64,000 nucleotides of DNA from Arenicola marina (Eukaryota; Annelida; Polychaeta; Arenicolidae): NCBI GenBank assembly GCA_964019135.1, contig OZ025256.1, forward strand, positions 20,591,911 through 20,655,910, given 5' to 3'. The notes below the pieces were generated by a model. The model saw only the letters and a list, made by a program, of their open reading frames with translations, did no database searches and was not told the origin of the DNA. The translations under genes were made by a program, and so were the position numbers. This document shows positions 12,100-22,530 of this stretch, one piece after another. Each line of letters opens with the position of its first letter. Position 1 is the stretch's first letter.

Positions 12100-12405
12100 A
12101 ATCATCTCGACGCTGTCTACTCGAGCAGACTCCAGTTTGACCATATATAAGTCATCTGAATACGCAGTTCTCTTGCTGCTGTCTACTCGAGGAGACTCCA
12201 GTTTGACCAGATATAAGTCGTCTCAGTACATAGTTCTCTTGCTGCTGTCTACCCGGGAAAAATCCAATTTGAACAGATATAAGTCATCTGAGTACGCAGT
12301 TCTCTTGCTGTTGTCTACTCGAGAAGACTCCAGCTTGACTAGATGTAAGTCATCTCAGTACATAGTTTTGTTGCGGCTGTCTACGCGAGGAGACTTCAGT
12401 TTCCC
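12100..12405. repeat. 66-bp tandem repeat derived from the 3' end of the SLCO coding sequence
   Basis: Five copies of a 66-bp unit start at about 12,101 (partial), 12,151, 12,217, 12,283 and 12,349. Words such as GCTGTCTACTCGAG and GACTCCAGTTTGACC recur in each. The last copy contains the final codons and the TGA stop of the transporter (minus strand); the others lie in its 3' flank. Copies alternate between two subtypes (TACGCAGTT versus TACATAGTT), implying a 132-bp dimer. Because 66 is a multiple of 3, the unit stays in one frame and produces the accidental plus-strand open frame at 12,137-12,442. Confidence 0.9.
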
Positions 12406-12608
12406 GGACCGAGGCTTGATGATGGCGTACAGAGCCGCATAGAGAGTGAGGGCCGCAGCTTTAGTACCCGCCGTCGCCCCATAAAACACGTGACGAAGCC
12501 ACGTGACGTCATAGGAGGCGCAAGTCACGTGACCATCGCAGTGAAGGGACTCCCTTGCGCAGGCGCGGTCAACGATGTAGCCGAAGAGAAGCGGTCCAGG
12601 AATTCCAG
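12355..12608 (-). CDS. Organic anion transporter (OATP/SLCO) exon 9 of 9 seen: last exon
   Basis: The acceptor TTTTTTCAG precedes an exon that completes an Ala codon split with exon 8, then reads GIPGPLLFGYIVDRAC. It continues with a Cys-x(n)-Cys-x-x-YD pattern, a hydrophobic final membrane segment (TKAAALTLYAALYAIIK) and a short basic tail ending KTMY-TGA at 12,355-12,357. The PGP-x-x-FG-x-x-x-D-x-x-C block followed by C...C-x-x-YD is a conserved signature near the C-terminus of OATPs (helix 11 and last loop). The stop codon and about the last dozen codons lie in a tandem repeat that continues into the 3' flank. A multi-drug or steroid/eicosanoid-type organic anion substrate is expected from the family; the actual substrate cannot be inferred. 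Confidence 0.9.
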
Positions 12609-12649
12609 CTGAAAAAATAGCATTAGTTTTAGTGATATGTTATAGGTAG

Positions 12650-12960
12650 GATGCCAGATATCTGCCATTGCGTTGTACGTTATATATCCGCCGTTGCGTT
12701 GTGCTACGTAGCGATTCGCAGACCCCGGGAGGCCGGCCACCGGAGTGCCGTAGATCCGCCGTTGCGTATTCATGCGATGTGCATTTGCAGGCCGTGGGAT
12801 CCTACAGTACTGCCTACCGTAGAACCCCCGATGCGTTCTGCACATGAACATGCAACGCCTGTTCTACGGTACTCCGGCAGCCGGCCTGTCGCGGGCCTTT
12901 AACTGCCCACCGCACGAACACGCAACGGCGGTAATTCTACAGCACTACAGCTCTCACTGG
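12650..12960 (+). repeat. Cluster of CCGTAGATCCGCCGTTGCG-type repeats
   Basis: Several diverged copies of a unit of about 50 bp. The clearest starts with GCCGTAGATCCGCCGTTGCG at about 12,749 and ends GTGCATTTGCAGGCC at about 12,795. Neighbouring copies at about 12,815-12,880 and 12,895-12,945 are inverted relative to it, so the cluster itself has palindromic character. Confidence 0.7.
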
Positions 12961-14439
12961 TTTAAAGGATATGGACCAGGCTAAGACTGGATGTAATTCA
13001 TATTTAATGAAAATGTGCCGAACGTGTGAGAGTGTTCACTCGTCTTGCAATGCCAGCTTGACCAGTATGATATATAAACAGAACAGAACTTCATTATTTT
13101 CACTTCAAGGCCTCAGGCCCATAGTACACAAAAATGTCAAATTTAAGCCGATCTTATAAGTTAAACTGTTATGATACATATCATGACGTTTGAATGCATA
13201 GAAAACAATTCTGCTAATCTCTGTTGCATATCGCTGTTCTTGGTGGACATTTAGTTTCTGAAAGCAACCTGACCATCTATTTTACAACAATGTAAAAATC
13301 GTAGTCGGATGTCGTTGTATAGAGTATTCATGATGTTCGGCCATAAAACGCAACCTCAACGACTAATAGTTGATTACGTCCTTCGCTGGGCGTGTTATTA
13401 GGTACAGTGGTGACTCACCTGAGTGGGTGCGAGATTATCGAGCGAGAAAGAATTAACTTCTTTACAGACCATCCAGTGAGATTAACCACTCCACCTCCTC
13501 CACTCCACCCCCCCCCCCCTCCTCCCCTCCACCCCAGGACACCCCTGCAGACAAGTTTATAACGGATAACAACGCTCTAAATACCAATACCATGTACTGG
13601 TATGTAGCGTTTTTTTCTCATCCTAGTGCACCAAATTGCGCAACAGGGGTGCAGCTTAAGGATGTTAGTGAGATTAGGTAAGTGGCGCCACACGACGAGC
13701 GTCCCACCCAACATACCGTGTCTACACATATACACACGTGTCTGTGCGATACCGGCGTAGCCAGGTCCCGCCATCTTGGACGGTCCTTGTGGCATCTCAG
13801 ATATTATTGCGATACAATAGATAACAAGAGGTGGATATGCGATTGTATAACACTGCCATGATGCTCGCATTGTTTACATATGTTTACATGTTAAGAATGC
13901 AGTACGTCTGGAAGTCGCTGACTTACGCCAAATCCTGTGCATGAAACAGACTTCATTGATTGTTACCTGGCGGGCATTAGTGGAAGTCACCACATATTAA
14001 ACTTGCTTGTTTTTGATGCGTTTCTGATTTTACACATGTTTTTTGTTGAATAAACATACTGGGAATATAGTTACAACGGTACGATCAGATAAGATCTGAT
14101 AAGATGTAGCTTTATGTCGCTAACGTCCGTATCTGAAAGTCAACCAAAATATTAGCGCAAGTGCTATTGACCGACAATAATAAAATTACATAAGGCGATG
14201 AAATGTACACATGATAATGAAAGCATAACAGCTCTTTGAGCCATTATGTTGCGAACTGTGGACCAATTACAGTGGCACAAGAACACATCTGAGGCTGAAA
14301 GCATTGCTTTTGAATACCGTCGTGGATTACACTGATTGTGGCTCCATGTGACTGTTGTTTTAAAGCGCGGCATGCACATTTAGTTGACCCATTTTTCATG
14401 GCCAATATATGGTTGAGCGGTTGAATAACCTTTAAACGG

Positions 14440-14715
14440 CTGTTGTGTGGTAACGCGTGGCGATTTGCAGGCCTCGGAATGGCCATAGATTCGCGGGTGC
14501 ATGCTAAAGAGTTTCTATAAATAGCCAAACGGATAAACACGTCAGTGTGTTAAAGCGTTTCTATAAATAGCTCAACGGCGAGATTCTAGGTCCTGTAAAT
14601 GCACGTAGCGTCAACATGCAAGGGCGGGTCTACGGAAGTCCGACGGGCCGGACTCTAGGAGCCTGTAATTGCACATCGTATGGAAACGCAGCGGCAGATC
14701 TACGGTAGTCTAGGT
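14440..14715 (-). repeat. Second cluster of the same repeat, mainly inverted
   Basis: At about 14,661-14,712 the plus strand carries CCTGTAATTGCACATCG followed by GCAGATCTACGGTAGTC. This is the reverse complement of the 12,749-12,795 unit with few differences. A further copy lies at about 14,590-14,640, and a small direct duplication of TTTCTATAAATAG occurs at about 14,510 and 14,560. Confidence 0.7.
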
Positions 14716-14900
14716 CTGGCGGTTAGGGGATACGATAAGTTAATTTGTGATATATTTCACAAACGTCACTTACTTGCCTTCAAGTATGAATTATTAGTGC
14801 AGAAACAGGCGGTACATTTTCTGTATTTAGAAAATAGTTCTTCTTTGCTAAGCAAATACATATAGTTCTTCCCCATGGCGTTGCCGCTTACGTCACTCAC

Positions 14901-14980
14901 CTAATAGCACAATGACGGTGCCCACGATCCATGCCGCCACGTGGAGCGAGTCAACCGGAAGTAACCTGTAACCAAGGCAA
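14901..14980 (-). CDS. OATP/SLCO exon 8
   Basis: An 80-nt exon between acceptor CACTTCTAG and donor GTGAGT. It encodes a short loop followed by AAWIVGTVIVLL, a membrane segment corresponding to OATP helix 11. It joins exon 7 through a split Ser codon and exon 9 through a split Ala codon, giving the uninterrupted helix-plus-PGP signature. It is too short to be found by open-frame length; the phase match on both sides is the support. Confidence 0.88.
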
Positions 14981-15431
14981 CTAGAAGTGAAAAAAAATTG
15001 TTGATGGGGAAATTAAATAAATCTCACGTTCTAAAACTTATGTGCATATATAATTATACATGCATATAAATGCATGTGTATGTGCTTTAATAAGCCTGGA
15101 TGGTTTAAAATCACGCCATGGGAGGGTTTGCTTCAGGTTTAGATTTGTTGCCCGCCCACATGATGTCAGATGCATCTTGGTAAATGAAAGATTAGCATAT
15201 TAATATTAATTAAACGTGCGAATGCTCAATTCAAGTAGTTTGTCGATTATCACACATTCGGTGACAACACATTTTGTTAACTGTAGACTATATAGAGCAC
15301 AATGCGGTTACGCTTTATATTATTTCCTTTCTACAAATTTATGCAATACAGAATTATTTAGTGCATGTTTCTGAACAAGGTATGCATGGTCCTAATATGC
15401 TAGGAATTAAACGTTTTTTGGCTGCACATAC

Positions 15432-15592
15432 CTTTTAAATACCGCAAACAATGGAGCAAGCGCAGAGCCGGACAAAAACAGTATTAGACCAGCGACCACG
15501 CAATGGGCGATAATAAGAGAACATGGCGTTTCACAGGCTCCCTGAAGCACCCAAGCTGATCCGGTTTCCAGGCATTTGCAGTCCGTGTAATT
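15432..15592 (-). CDS. OATP/SLCO exon 7: second half of the cysteine-rich loop and next helix
   Basis: Begins NYTDCKCLETGSAW, continues with an AC...C pair, then a hydrophobic helix (CVVAGLILFLSGSALAPLF). The D-C-K-C and G-x-C-x(3)-C cysteines complete the ten conserved cysteines of the large fifth extracellular loop of OATPs. The donor is GTATGT. The acceptor CTTTAG has a weak pyrimidine tract, but it gives the only in-phase join, after the Asn ending exon 6. Intron 7 (14,981-15,431) shows nothing further. Confidence 0.9.
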
Positions 15593-15791
15593 CTAAAGCG
15601 GATAATCATCGGCAGCATTTTGTATCAACAGTAGAATATTACTTCCATCGTACAACAACACACTCTTACCAGTTAACTCGTCGTTTTTGTTATGGTATAA
15701 GGGAAGCTTATTTAAGGTAGTTCGCGGAATTGCATAACTTATGATGAACAATTTGTTATATCAGATTTGCTCCCCTTTACATATTCTCATT

Positions 15792-15796
<5 letters not shown>

Positions 15797-15824
<28 letters not shown>
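15797..15824. repeat. (TA)n microsatellite
   Basis: About 14 uninterrupted TA dinucleotides inside SLCO intron 6. Confidence 0.9.
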
Positions 15825-15830
<6 letters not shown>

Positions 15831-15901
15831 CATGCTTTAGAAGCTCGCTTCTTTCGCTATAAAGCTAGCAATATATGGCACATTATTTGCTGAAATCTTA
15901 C

Positions 15902-16028
15902 ATTTCTGCCCTCACTGTAGTCAACGCCCTGACAACCCGCAACGCATGGCGACGAATACGTCACTCCCGTCAGGCTGCACACCGGAAGTGCCTCTGGAGG
16001 CGCGCATGCGCAATCAGAACTACAATTT
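15902..16028 (-). CDS. OATP/SLCO exon 6: Kazal-like domain
   Basis: The most diagnostic exon. It reads NCSSDCACAPPEALPVC, then GVTYSSPCVAGC. The spacing of these six cysteines and the V-C-x(n)-G-x-x-Y-x-S-P-C-x-A-G-C pattern is the Kazal-like (SLC21-type) loop between helices 9 and 10, which in characterised OATPs is disulphide-bonded and needed for surface expression. Acceptor ATCTTTCAG, donor GTAAGA, 127 nt, phase-consistent with both neighbours. A TA microsatellite sits in the intron on its 3' side at about 15,797-15,824. Confidence 0.95.
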
Positions 16029-16323
16029 CTGAAAGATATAACAATGAGAAACAATTGCAGTCCCAGATGTTATCATTTATCATGCCATGAATGAATGGAA
16101 TTATTTATCACATTTCATGTTATTTCACTCACGTATGATTAGATAGATGTACAGCTTAGCTTATAAACGGCTTAAAACAAACTCATCAATTATTTATGAA
16201 TTTTTGCATGAATCTTGCCACTTATGGTTATTTTCTTATCATCACCTGTAATATTCTTCCTTTTAACCTCTTGGAACAACCTCCAATTGATATTTATTAG
16301 AGCTAATAATATGTGCAGTTCAC

Positions 16324-16501
16324 CTGTTAAAAGTCGTTTCCATAGGATCATCACAACGGACCCAGATGAGACCTATGAAGCTTGATAAAGTGCCACAACA
16401 TTGTAAGACGACCAGAAGGCACCATGGGGAAAGGCGATGGAATTTCCATATAACAAGAACTCCCAGCGTGAAGCCCAGGATTGCTGGCACGCCAAGCAGT
16501 G
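16324..16501 (-). CDS. OATP/SLCO exon 5
   Basis: A 178-nt exon from acceptor CCTCCCACAG to donor GTGAAC. It encodes GVPAILGFTLGVLVIWKF, a polar turn, then LVVLQCCGTLSSFIGLIW and CDDPMETTFNR. This matches OATP helices 8 and 9 and the start of the large extracellular loop. The first residue of the open frame is a split Ala codon with exon 4; the last Arg is split with the Kazal exon. Confidence 0.9.
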
Positions 16502-17492
16502 CTGTGGGAGGAAACACAGAGTAAATGACGTATGTTAGAGCTCAAACGTCATAGTGACCAAAACGTCATACCTTAGTAGAATGAAATGTACAGTTTTAAG
16601 TTTCACTTAAACCATCCCTGTTATCGCTCACGCAACCCTGCGTGACGTACCAGAAAGAGACGGGGTGGGGCCACTCGGGGCTAAGGAGGGATTGAGTGAC
16701 AATTATAGATATCTTGGAGGCCGCAATTCGCGAATTAAGGCGCAGAAAAATTAGGAAATTCCAAGGTTTCTTTATGTAGAAGGTTCCAAGGGATGGACCC
16801 TGGGGGGGGGGCGGTTTACGGAAGCGCCTAAATATATCTGAAACTGAACAGATACTGCCTCATATATTCATTGCCCATTTGATAGATACGGCGATCGAGG
16901 CTCAGTGTGAACCAGTACATGTGCTCCTAGATGGTTCAGACCGTGCAGTCTGACGTTTTCGTCACTATGACATTTTGGGCTCTAACAGACGTCTACATGC
17001 AGCGACCGGCCTCCGTGTTACTGAGGTACGCCGGTACGTATGCTAGAGGCAGTTTCGGCAATCAGGATCCGCTACACCCGTGTATAATGCTTATACTCGT
17101 ACCTTGTCTATTATAAAGACAATTGGTTTGTAAGAATCCGCCTTCATAAGTCGCACAATATGTCATCGTTATGTTACATACTTAAGTCTGTTCGTTCTGT
17201 GCACGATTCATGATTCACGTCGGATTCGTGTTTCATGTAGAAGGGGACATGGTGACATGTTCCAAGTGTCATGATACCACACACAATTAAAACTCATAAA
17301 ATAAGGAATACATCACGGAAAACCCCTTTTACAACAACTTTACTGTAGTCTTGTGGCAATTTTACTATGACATGAATAAACATCTGATCTGATCTGAGAA
17401 ACAAAACTTCAACATTTCGCGGATTAAATGAGGACTAGTTTCAAAGACCTTGACATTAAACTCCTGGTGTAACGGATGCAACGACAACGTAC

Positions 17493-17657
17493 CCACAATC
17501 CAGTCCGCGACTTGCGGACTCCGATGGAATTGAGTCTCCACGAGTTTTGGCAAGAACACAAAGTAACTACTCCAGACATTAAGGTCAAGGACGATGGCTC
17601 CAAGGGCAAGGACGAACAATCCATGCGACATCAAAGAAATGGCATCAGAGTGGTTTG
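17493..17657 (-). CDS. OATP/SLCO exon 4
   Basis: A 165-nt exon, acceptor ATCACAG, donor GTACGT. It encodes a hydrophobic segment (LFVLALGAIVLDLNVWSSY), then FLPKLVETQFHRSP and the start of the next helix (VADWIVA). The F-L-P-K-x-x-E-x-Q-F motif is characteristic of OATPs at helix 7. Intron 4 (16,502-17,492) shows only a G run at about 16,802-16,811 and no other coding evidence. Confidence 0.92.
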
Positions 17658-18029
17658 CTGTGATTATCAACAGAAACATTTCTTTTTTTTAGCAATATTC
17701 ACACATTAATTAAGCTAATATCAGTAATATCCAAGAGATATACGAGAAATTAATCAATCGCGTGAAGCGACCGTAGTTAAATGTGTATATTTGGAAAATA
17801 TATGCAGTTAGATTAATAACCTGGCGTATACACTATCTTACCTTATGATACCAACATTTTAAACTGTGCATCATAACATACAATTAAAGGGGTATCAGTT
17901 TGTAAAATGCTCGCCGGGGCATCTGGCGTTATACTAGCAAAACTAATAACGAAAAAGGGACAAATATATCTAAATGGAATTCATCCGATAGTACGCCATT
18001 ACAATACTTAGACATACTTGAGGACATAC

Positions 18030-18200
18030 TTTTCAATGTTGACTTGGATTCCGGTATATGATTGGCTACTGTGACGTCGTCTTGGCTACCGGATATCTCC
18101 ATGGTTACCGTCCGACGAAGGCAGCAGAGGGTGAGACCCAGTGCCAAGATGACTAGTCCCAGAGCCAAGGCGGCCAGCCACCACGGTTGATTGAGAGTAT
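18030..18200 (-). CDS. OATP/SLCO exon 3
   Basis: Acceptor TTAACAG, donor GTATGT. It encodes TLNQPWWLAALALGLVILAL followed by TLCCLRR and a hydrophilic loop of about 30 residues (helix 6 and the following cytosolic loop). OATPs usually carry D-x-R-W-x-G-A-W-W here; only the WW remains, so this is a divergent family member. A second GTATGT donor 12 nt further on (exon end 18,018) would keep the phase and add four residues, so the exact 3' end is ambiguous. Intron 3 (17,658-18,029) is empty. Confidence 0.85.
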
Positions 18201-18926
18201 CTGTTAATGGCATCGTTTCATAACGGGATATTTCATAAAGAGGCTTAATTACATTGAAAGGAATAAACGTTATCCATAATACATATATCAAAACAATGTA
18301 AACATCAGTTTTATAACTGTTTTGATTCTGATCCGATGACATAATATAACTTTTTTATGTGTATCAGTCACTGGCGCAATGAACAATCTATAACATAATA
18401 TAACCTTTTTACAATACAATACAATCATGCACATATATATATTTTTTTAATATATCTGTCACTCACAAAAAGAGTAATGTATATGTCCTACAGTGGTTTG
18501 CATCATGGAATCCATACAAAATAAAAGTACCAAATTTATGATCTGATTTACGATCGGTACTTTTAAATCATCAAAAGGGTTTGTAATCTCTCGTGGCCTT
18601 CTTTCTAATCTCCGTTGGCCTTGCCTTGTGTGACGGTAGCTTTGACTTCCCCGTGAGAAGAGCACCCAATTTCCATCGCATCACCTTACTATACATGTTT
18701 CGGACCACGGCCAAACTTGGTTAACATGCGTTGTAGAATTGACGCAAAGAAACATATTTTTAATTTCGCTAAAATTAATGAACAGTTTTGTTTTTCAATA
18801 TTAATGCCGGACGTTATTTAGGGTAATAGTATGTTCTTGCTTTATGGCTCATATATTCGTATTTATATATTGGTTGGTCGATGGCTAACCTTAACAAAAG
18901 CCAATGACACTTTTTGTGATACGTAC

Positions 18927-19013
18927 GTGTAGCATCTGCAGACCCGGACACGAAAATCGAAGCCAGCAGAAAGCCGACACTAATCGCCACTACAGCACTA
19001 CAGAAAGCAGCAG
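18927..19013 (-). CDS. OATP/SLCO exon 2
   Basis: An 87-nt exon encoding AAFCSAVVAISVGFLLASIF and VSGSADAT, equivalent to OATP helix 5 with its G-F-L-L-x-S motif. Acceptor GGTGGCAG, donor GTACGT. Both joins are phase 1. Intron 2 (18,201-18,926) contains a 68-codon open frame (18,459-18,665) that would interrupt the family alignment and is not an exon. Confidence 0.88.
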
Positions 19014-19432
19014 CTGCCACCGAAAATGGAGAATAACCGGCTATTATTTATTTTCACGTTTTCTCGTGAAAGTAATACATAATTAAGTATAATCTGGTGC
19101 TTTCTCCGGAGTATAAGTAACAGCTAATTTTTGCACTTTAGTATGTACAGCTGTCTCTCTCTCTCTCTCTCGCTGATGGTTATTGCAACGTTACGAACAG
19201 CATGTGGCTACTGTTTTTACCATGTGACGACGATATAAGGCATATATGTATATGAAATACGTATCATTTATCAATAAAGGGTATGGCAAATTGTTGTTAC
19301 CTGTGCACTTACATATGTAAGCGATGTGAATATAATAGAGCAGAATATATTCTATCAGCGTAGTTTTGATTGTATACCACAAATTGAATTCTTGCGCTCG
19401 TCTCTCAATTAAAATCTACACAAAATGCTCAC

Positions 19433-20712
19433 CTGGGAATTTAAATCTCCTTCCAACAACATCATCAGTCAATGACGATATTCCGTGTAGACAAGATATA
19501 ATCCAAAGGTAACCTTCCCCGAAACCATGGAGCATCCATGATAAGCAGAACAGCGTGAGGTTGAGCGGCATATCCCAATCCGTGGCAGAAGTGTCTTCAC
19601 ACAATTGTTCTGTGGCATTTGGGAATGAACAAAAACTACTACCATTTGCAGTCGTATTGTGAATAATATTCGTATCCGTTGGCACATGATTGATATTCAT
19701 ATCTGACGTAGGATCCAGATGGCTGCTAATAAAATACGGAATAACAAAAACAATGGTAGAAATGCCGACAGCAGCAGAGCTCCCACCTAATAGTTTAGTT
19801 TCGTATTTGGGCTTTAGTTTCGTAGATGAGAAATAAACAATGAGTAGTGTGAGGAGATGCCCCATATATTTAGCTGAGATGGTTAATCCAGACTGAACAC
19901 CTGAGAAGTGAAAAGTTCTCTGGAATTGTGTGAGGAGTCCCACTTTAAACCAATGTAATGTACAGGACAGAAGTAGGACGGAGTGCCGCAGGACGGAGGA
20001 CGCGGTCTTAGGACCCCGGGTGCAAGATCCGGAACCAGAACACCTGCAACGCGATGTTTCTCTGGAACCGTTGACGTCATCCTCGCCTTGTCTGAGCTCC
20101 AGGCGGGCTTTCTGGAGTCGCATCAACACTGAGTCTTCAGGACCCCCGTGGCTGTATAACCCGGATTCAGTGATGTCCTCTCTGGATAGCCCCTTGATGA
20201 ACACTGAGGGTTCTACCAGCAGGGAGGTGGTCGTGCCGGTGGAGTAAACGCTATCCCGAAAGTGGGATCGCCTCTGGAAACTGGCGCTGTGTCGTCTGGA
20301 TACATTGCCGGCGGCAGCGGCGGCGGCAGGAGCCCCATTAAATCCGGATTCTGGGACGGACGATTGGCTACGTGGCAGAGATGGGTTATTCAATGTGTCA
20401 TGATGCGACTGTGGATCCGGGTAGTAAATGAAGTCCATGGATTTTGTCACGTGATACTCGTCGGGATCCGGTCCCGATAGCTCCAGAACGGGGACATCCT
20501 TGAGTAATCCGGATAGTCGCTTTCCCCCATGCAACTCGTCGTAACGATAGACGTCGTCATCGTCAAGGTCAAGGTCATCTGGAGTGAGCCCCCGGATAAA
20601 GATCCCGGAATTTCTGTTGGGGATAGCCATGAATTTGATCTGGCTATCTGAGTTCCTTCTCGTCACTAGAGGGCGCACGGAGGGTGGAGATGGCGGCGCC
20701 GACTGAACCACC
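19433..20712 (-). CDS. OATP/SLCO exon 1 seen: long cytosolic tail and helices 1-4
   Basis: The exon starts at acceptor AAATTTCCAG (phase 2) and ends at donor GTGAGC. About 240 hydrophilic residues come first, rich in Ser, Arg and acidic runs (DLDLDDDD near residue 46) with an Ala run near 128. Helix 1 follows at about 241-261, KYMGHLLTLLIVYF at about 281-294, VGISTIVFVIPYFISS at about 315-330, an extracellular loop with four N-glycosylation sequons (about 351, 356, 365, 384), then FGEGYLWIISCLHGISSLTDDVV, the OATP helix 4 region. No ATG begins this exon: the open frame merely starts with GTG. Either an upstream start exon exists, or translation begins at the internal Met near residue 28. The nine exons sum to 833 codons plus a stop, at or above the usual OATP length of about 650-750. 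The tail is unusually long. Confidence 0.9.
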
Positions 20713-21620
20713 CTGGAAATTTAAAACATATTGAAGAAAATGTATGTTTACATAAAGAGATCAAGGTTATATACATTCTTCGATATTCTAGCCAATCATT
20801 TATTACGCCTGCACGATATGCCACCGAACTAACTGAAGTATTTGTGGGGGGGGGGGGCATGGAACGAGTATTCGAAACTCAACCGATATGGCACTGGGCC
20901 TACAGACCATATATCAGAATTTGAACATGAAGTGGCTTACTATACACATAGTCCCCAGGCGTATCGTGGCACATCTATGCACAAAGGTGGCTGAAAACGA
21001 CTCCTCATAGAGCGACAAATGTAAGAGGATTCATCATTTATGGCATGCATTGCCACTAATATTAATGTCATCCACATGATATAACGTAATAACAAACCTT
21101 AATCAATTTTACAACTTATCCAACCAAATCATAACAGACGGACTCTGCCTAGCGCACCAAATCGGCCAGGCTTTAATTGGATCAACTTTCCATAGAGCCG
21201 TTTGCTTACAATTACAGACCAGCTGTGTACGAGGTTGAACTATATAGCACGCCTTATTGAGCAGTGGGGCAGCCAGAGCCCCCGCGCTGTCACATATACA
21301 CAATACCATTTACCAGGTAAACGCACACCCCTAAAGGTTAATTGGACGATCACGCCAGCAATAACGCACAGTCACACCTACCAATACCAAAGCAATATCC
21401 AGAGTGTGTGTCTGATAATAGGGCAACAGGTGTGCAACGTATCTCGTTTGGATGCGCCCGTGTCGCTTGGTAACATGCGCTATAGGTGTGGGTTCTGTGC
21501 CTATACCGTGTGGCCTGCGGCTGATCGGGGTAGATACTGTACGGGATCATCTATATGGGGATGTCCAGCCCTTCATTCGCCGGTGGGTACACTACGCCCG
21601 GCATACTACGCTGGATGATT
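20713..21620. other. 5' flank or first intron of the SLCO gene
   Basis: No start exon could be fixed. A candidate ATG-bearing minus-strand stretch ending at a GTAAGC donor near 20,935 fails because the join would create a TAG stop. A G run lies at about 20,847-20,858. A 138-codon plus-strand open frame (21,202-21,618) is unrecognised and overlaps a minus-strand one. Confidence 0.4.
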
Positions 21621-21624
21621 GAAC

Positions 21625-22381
21625 ATTGAACACCCCCCTCCCCACACACTTTCATCGCCCCCCCCCCCTCCCCCGCCGCCCCACCCACAGCACAGCGTGG
21701 GATGGCCTCTTCACCGCGATCAAGTTCACACCGGTTTTAGATTGCTGATAAGTTGAATACCTGCAGCTCCACCGTGTTGGCTGCCCACGCAGCGTTAGAG
21801 GGCCGCAATATCGAGAGAGAGAGGGACACAGATAACATTTGGTTTGCTAACTGATAACTGATAACGGGACTGCATTGCACTCTGCAGTTGCGGTGGGGGG
21901 GGTGATTTGGTGGAGGGGGGCGGGGGATGGGGCTGGAGGGGAGGGGGGGATGGAGGGGAGGAGGGGGGACGGTACTATTTCGCAGGTGGCGCGTTCCAGG
22001 TGTAAGATTAGCTTATCAGGGGGATGAACTCTCCATGGCTCCACCCTATCCACCCCCACCTCTAGCCCACTCCCCCACCCCCTATCCCCCCAACACCAAC
22101 GACCGCACGTGGGTTGCGGGTCAGCGAAGATGAGATGCATTGCGATCGGCTGTGTCACATTGCGCGTACTTGAGGAACGCTGGAGCGGGGAGGGGAGGGG
22201 CTTGTGGGACTGGGGGTAGGGGGCGGGGTGGATGGTGGTTGGGGAGGTAGCTTCCGGGTTGTAGGGGTTGGAGTATACTTGGCGTGGGCAGGGCAAATAT
22301 CAGCTGTTTCTGCGATAAATGGTTACCATTCACGATGCTGTGAAAAGGCTGAGTGGATGGTAGGGGGTGGGGGGGGGGCTA
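21625..22381. other. C-rich then G-rich low-complexity DNA
   Basis: C runs at 21,632-21,685 and G-rich stretches at 21,892-21,970 and 22,185-22,265. Open frames on both strands here are Pro- or Gly-rich composition artefacts. The G-rich strand could form quadruplexes, but this is inference. Confidence 0.7.
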
Positions 22382-22530
22382 GATGTTGGGGAGGGAGGGG
22401 TGGGGCAGGGGGCGCTCGATGTTGGGAGAGGGAAGGGTGGGGCAGGGGGCGCTCGATGTTTGGGGATGGAGGGGTGGGGCACTAGGCGCTAGATGTTGGG
22501 GTAGGGAGGGGTGGAGGGAGGGAGCGCTGG
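22382..22530 (+). repeat. 36-37-bp G-rich minisatellite, four copies
   Basis: Units begin GATGTTGGGG or close variants at 22,382, 22,418, 22,455 and 22,492, and carry GAGGGGTGGGGCA and GGCGCTC. It is unrelated in sequence to the 47-bp array beginning about 600 bp further on. Confidence 0.85.

Larger units (their letters stand above)
12609..14900 (-). other. SLCO intron 8, with a dispersed inverted repeat pair
   Basis: The longest intron seen (2.3 kb). It contains two clusters of the same short repeat in opposite orientation (12,650-12,960 and 14,440-14,715, listed separately) and no coding signal. A 97-codon minus-strand open frame (13,577-13,870) and two overlapping ones at 14,164-14,540 have no OATP similarity and are treated as chance. 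Confidence 0.75.

Noticed and set aside
18459-18665. 68-codon minus-strand frame between SLCO exons as an exon
   Set aside because: Exons 2 and 3 join in phase directly, as the family alignment requires. This frame has no suitable acceptor and ends at a stop.
20936-20988. SLCO start exon ending at a GTAAGC donor near 20,935
   Set aside because: It has an ATG and the right phase, but joining to 20,712 would create a TAG stop at the junction.
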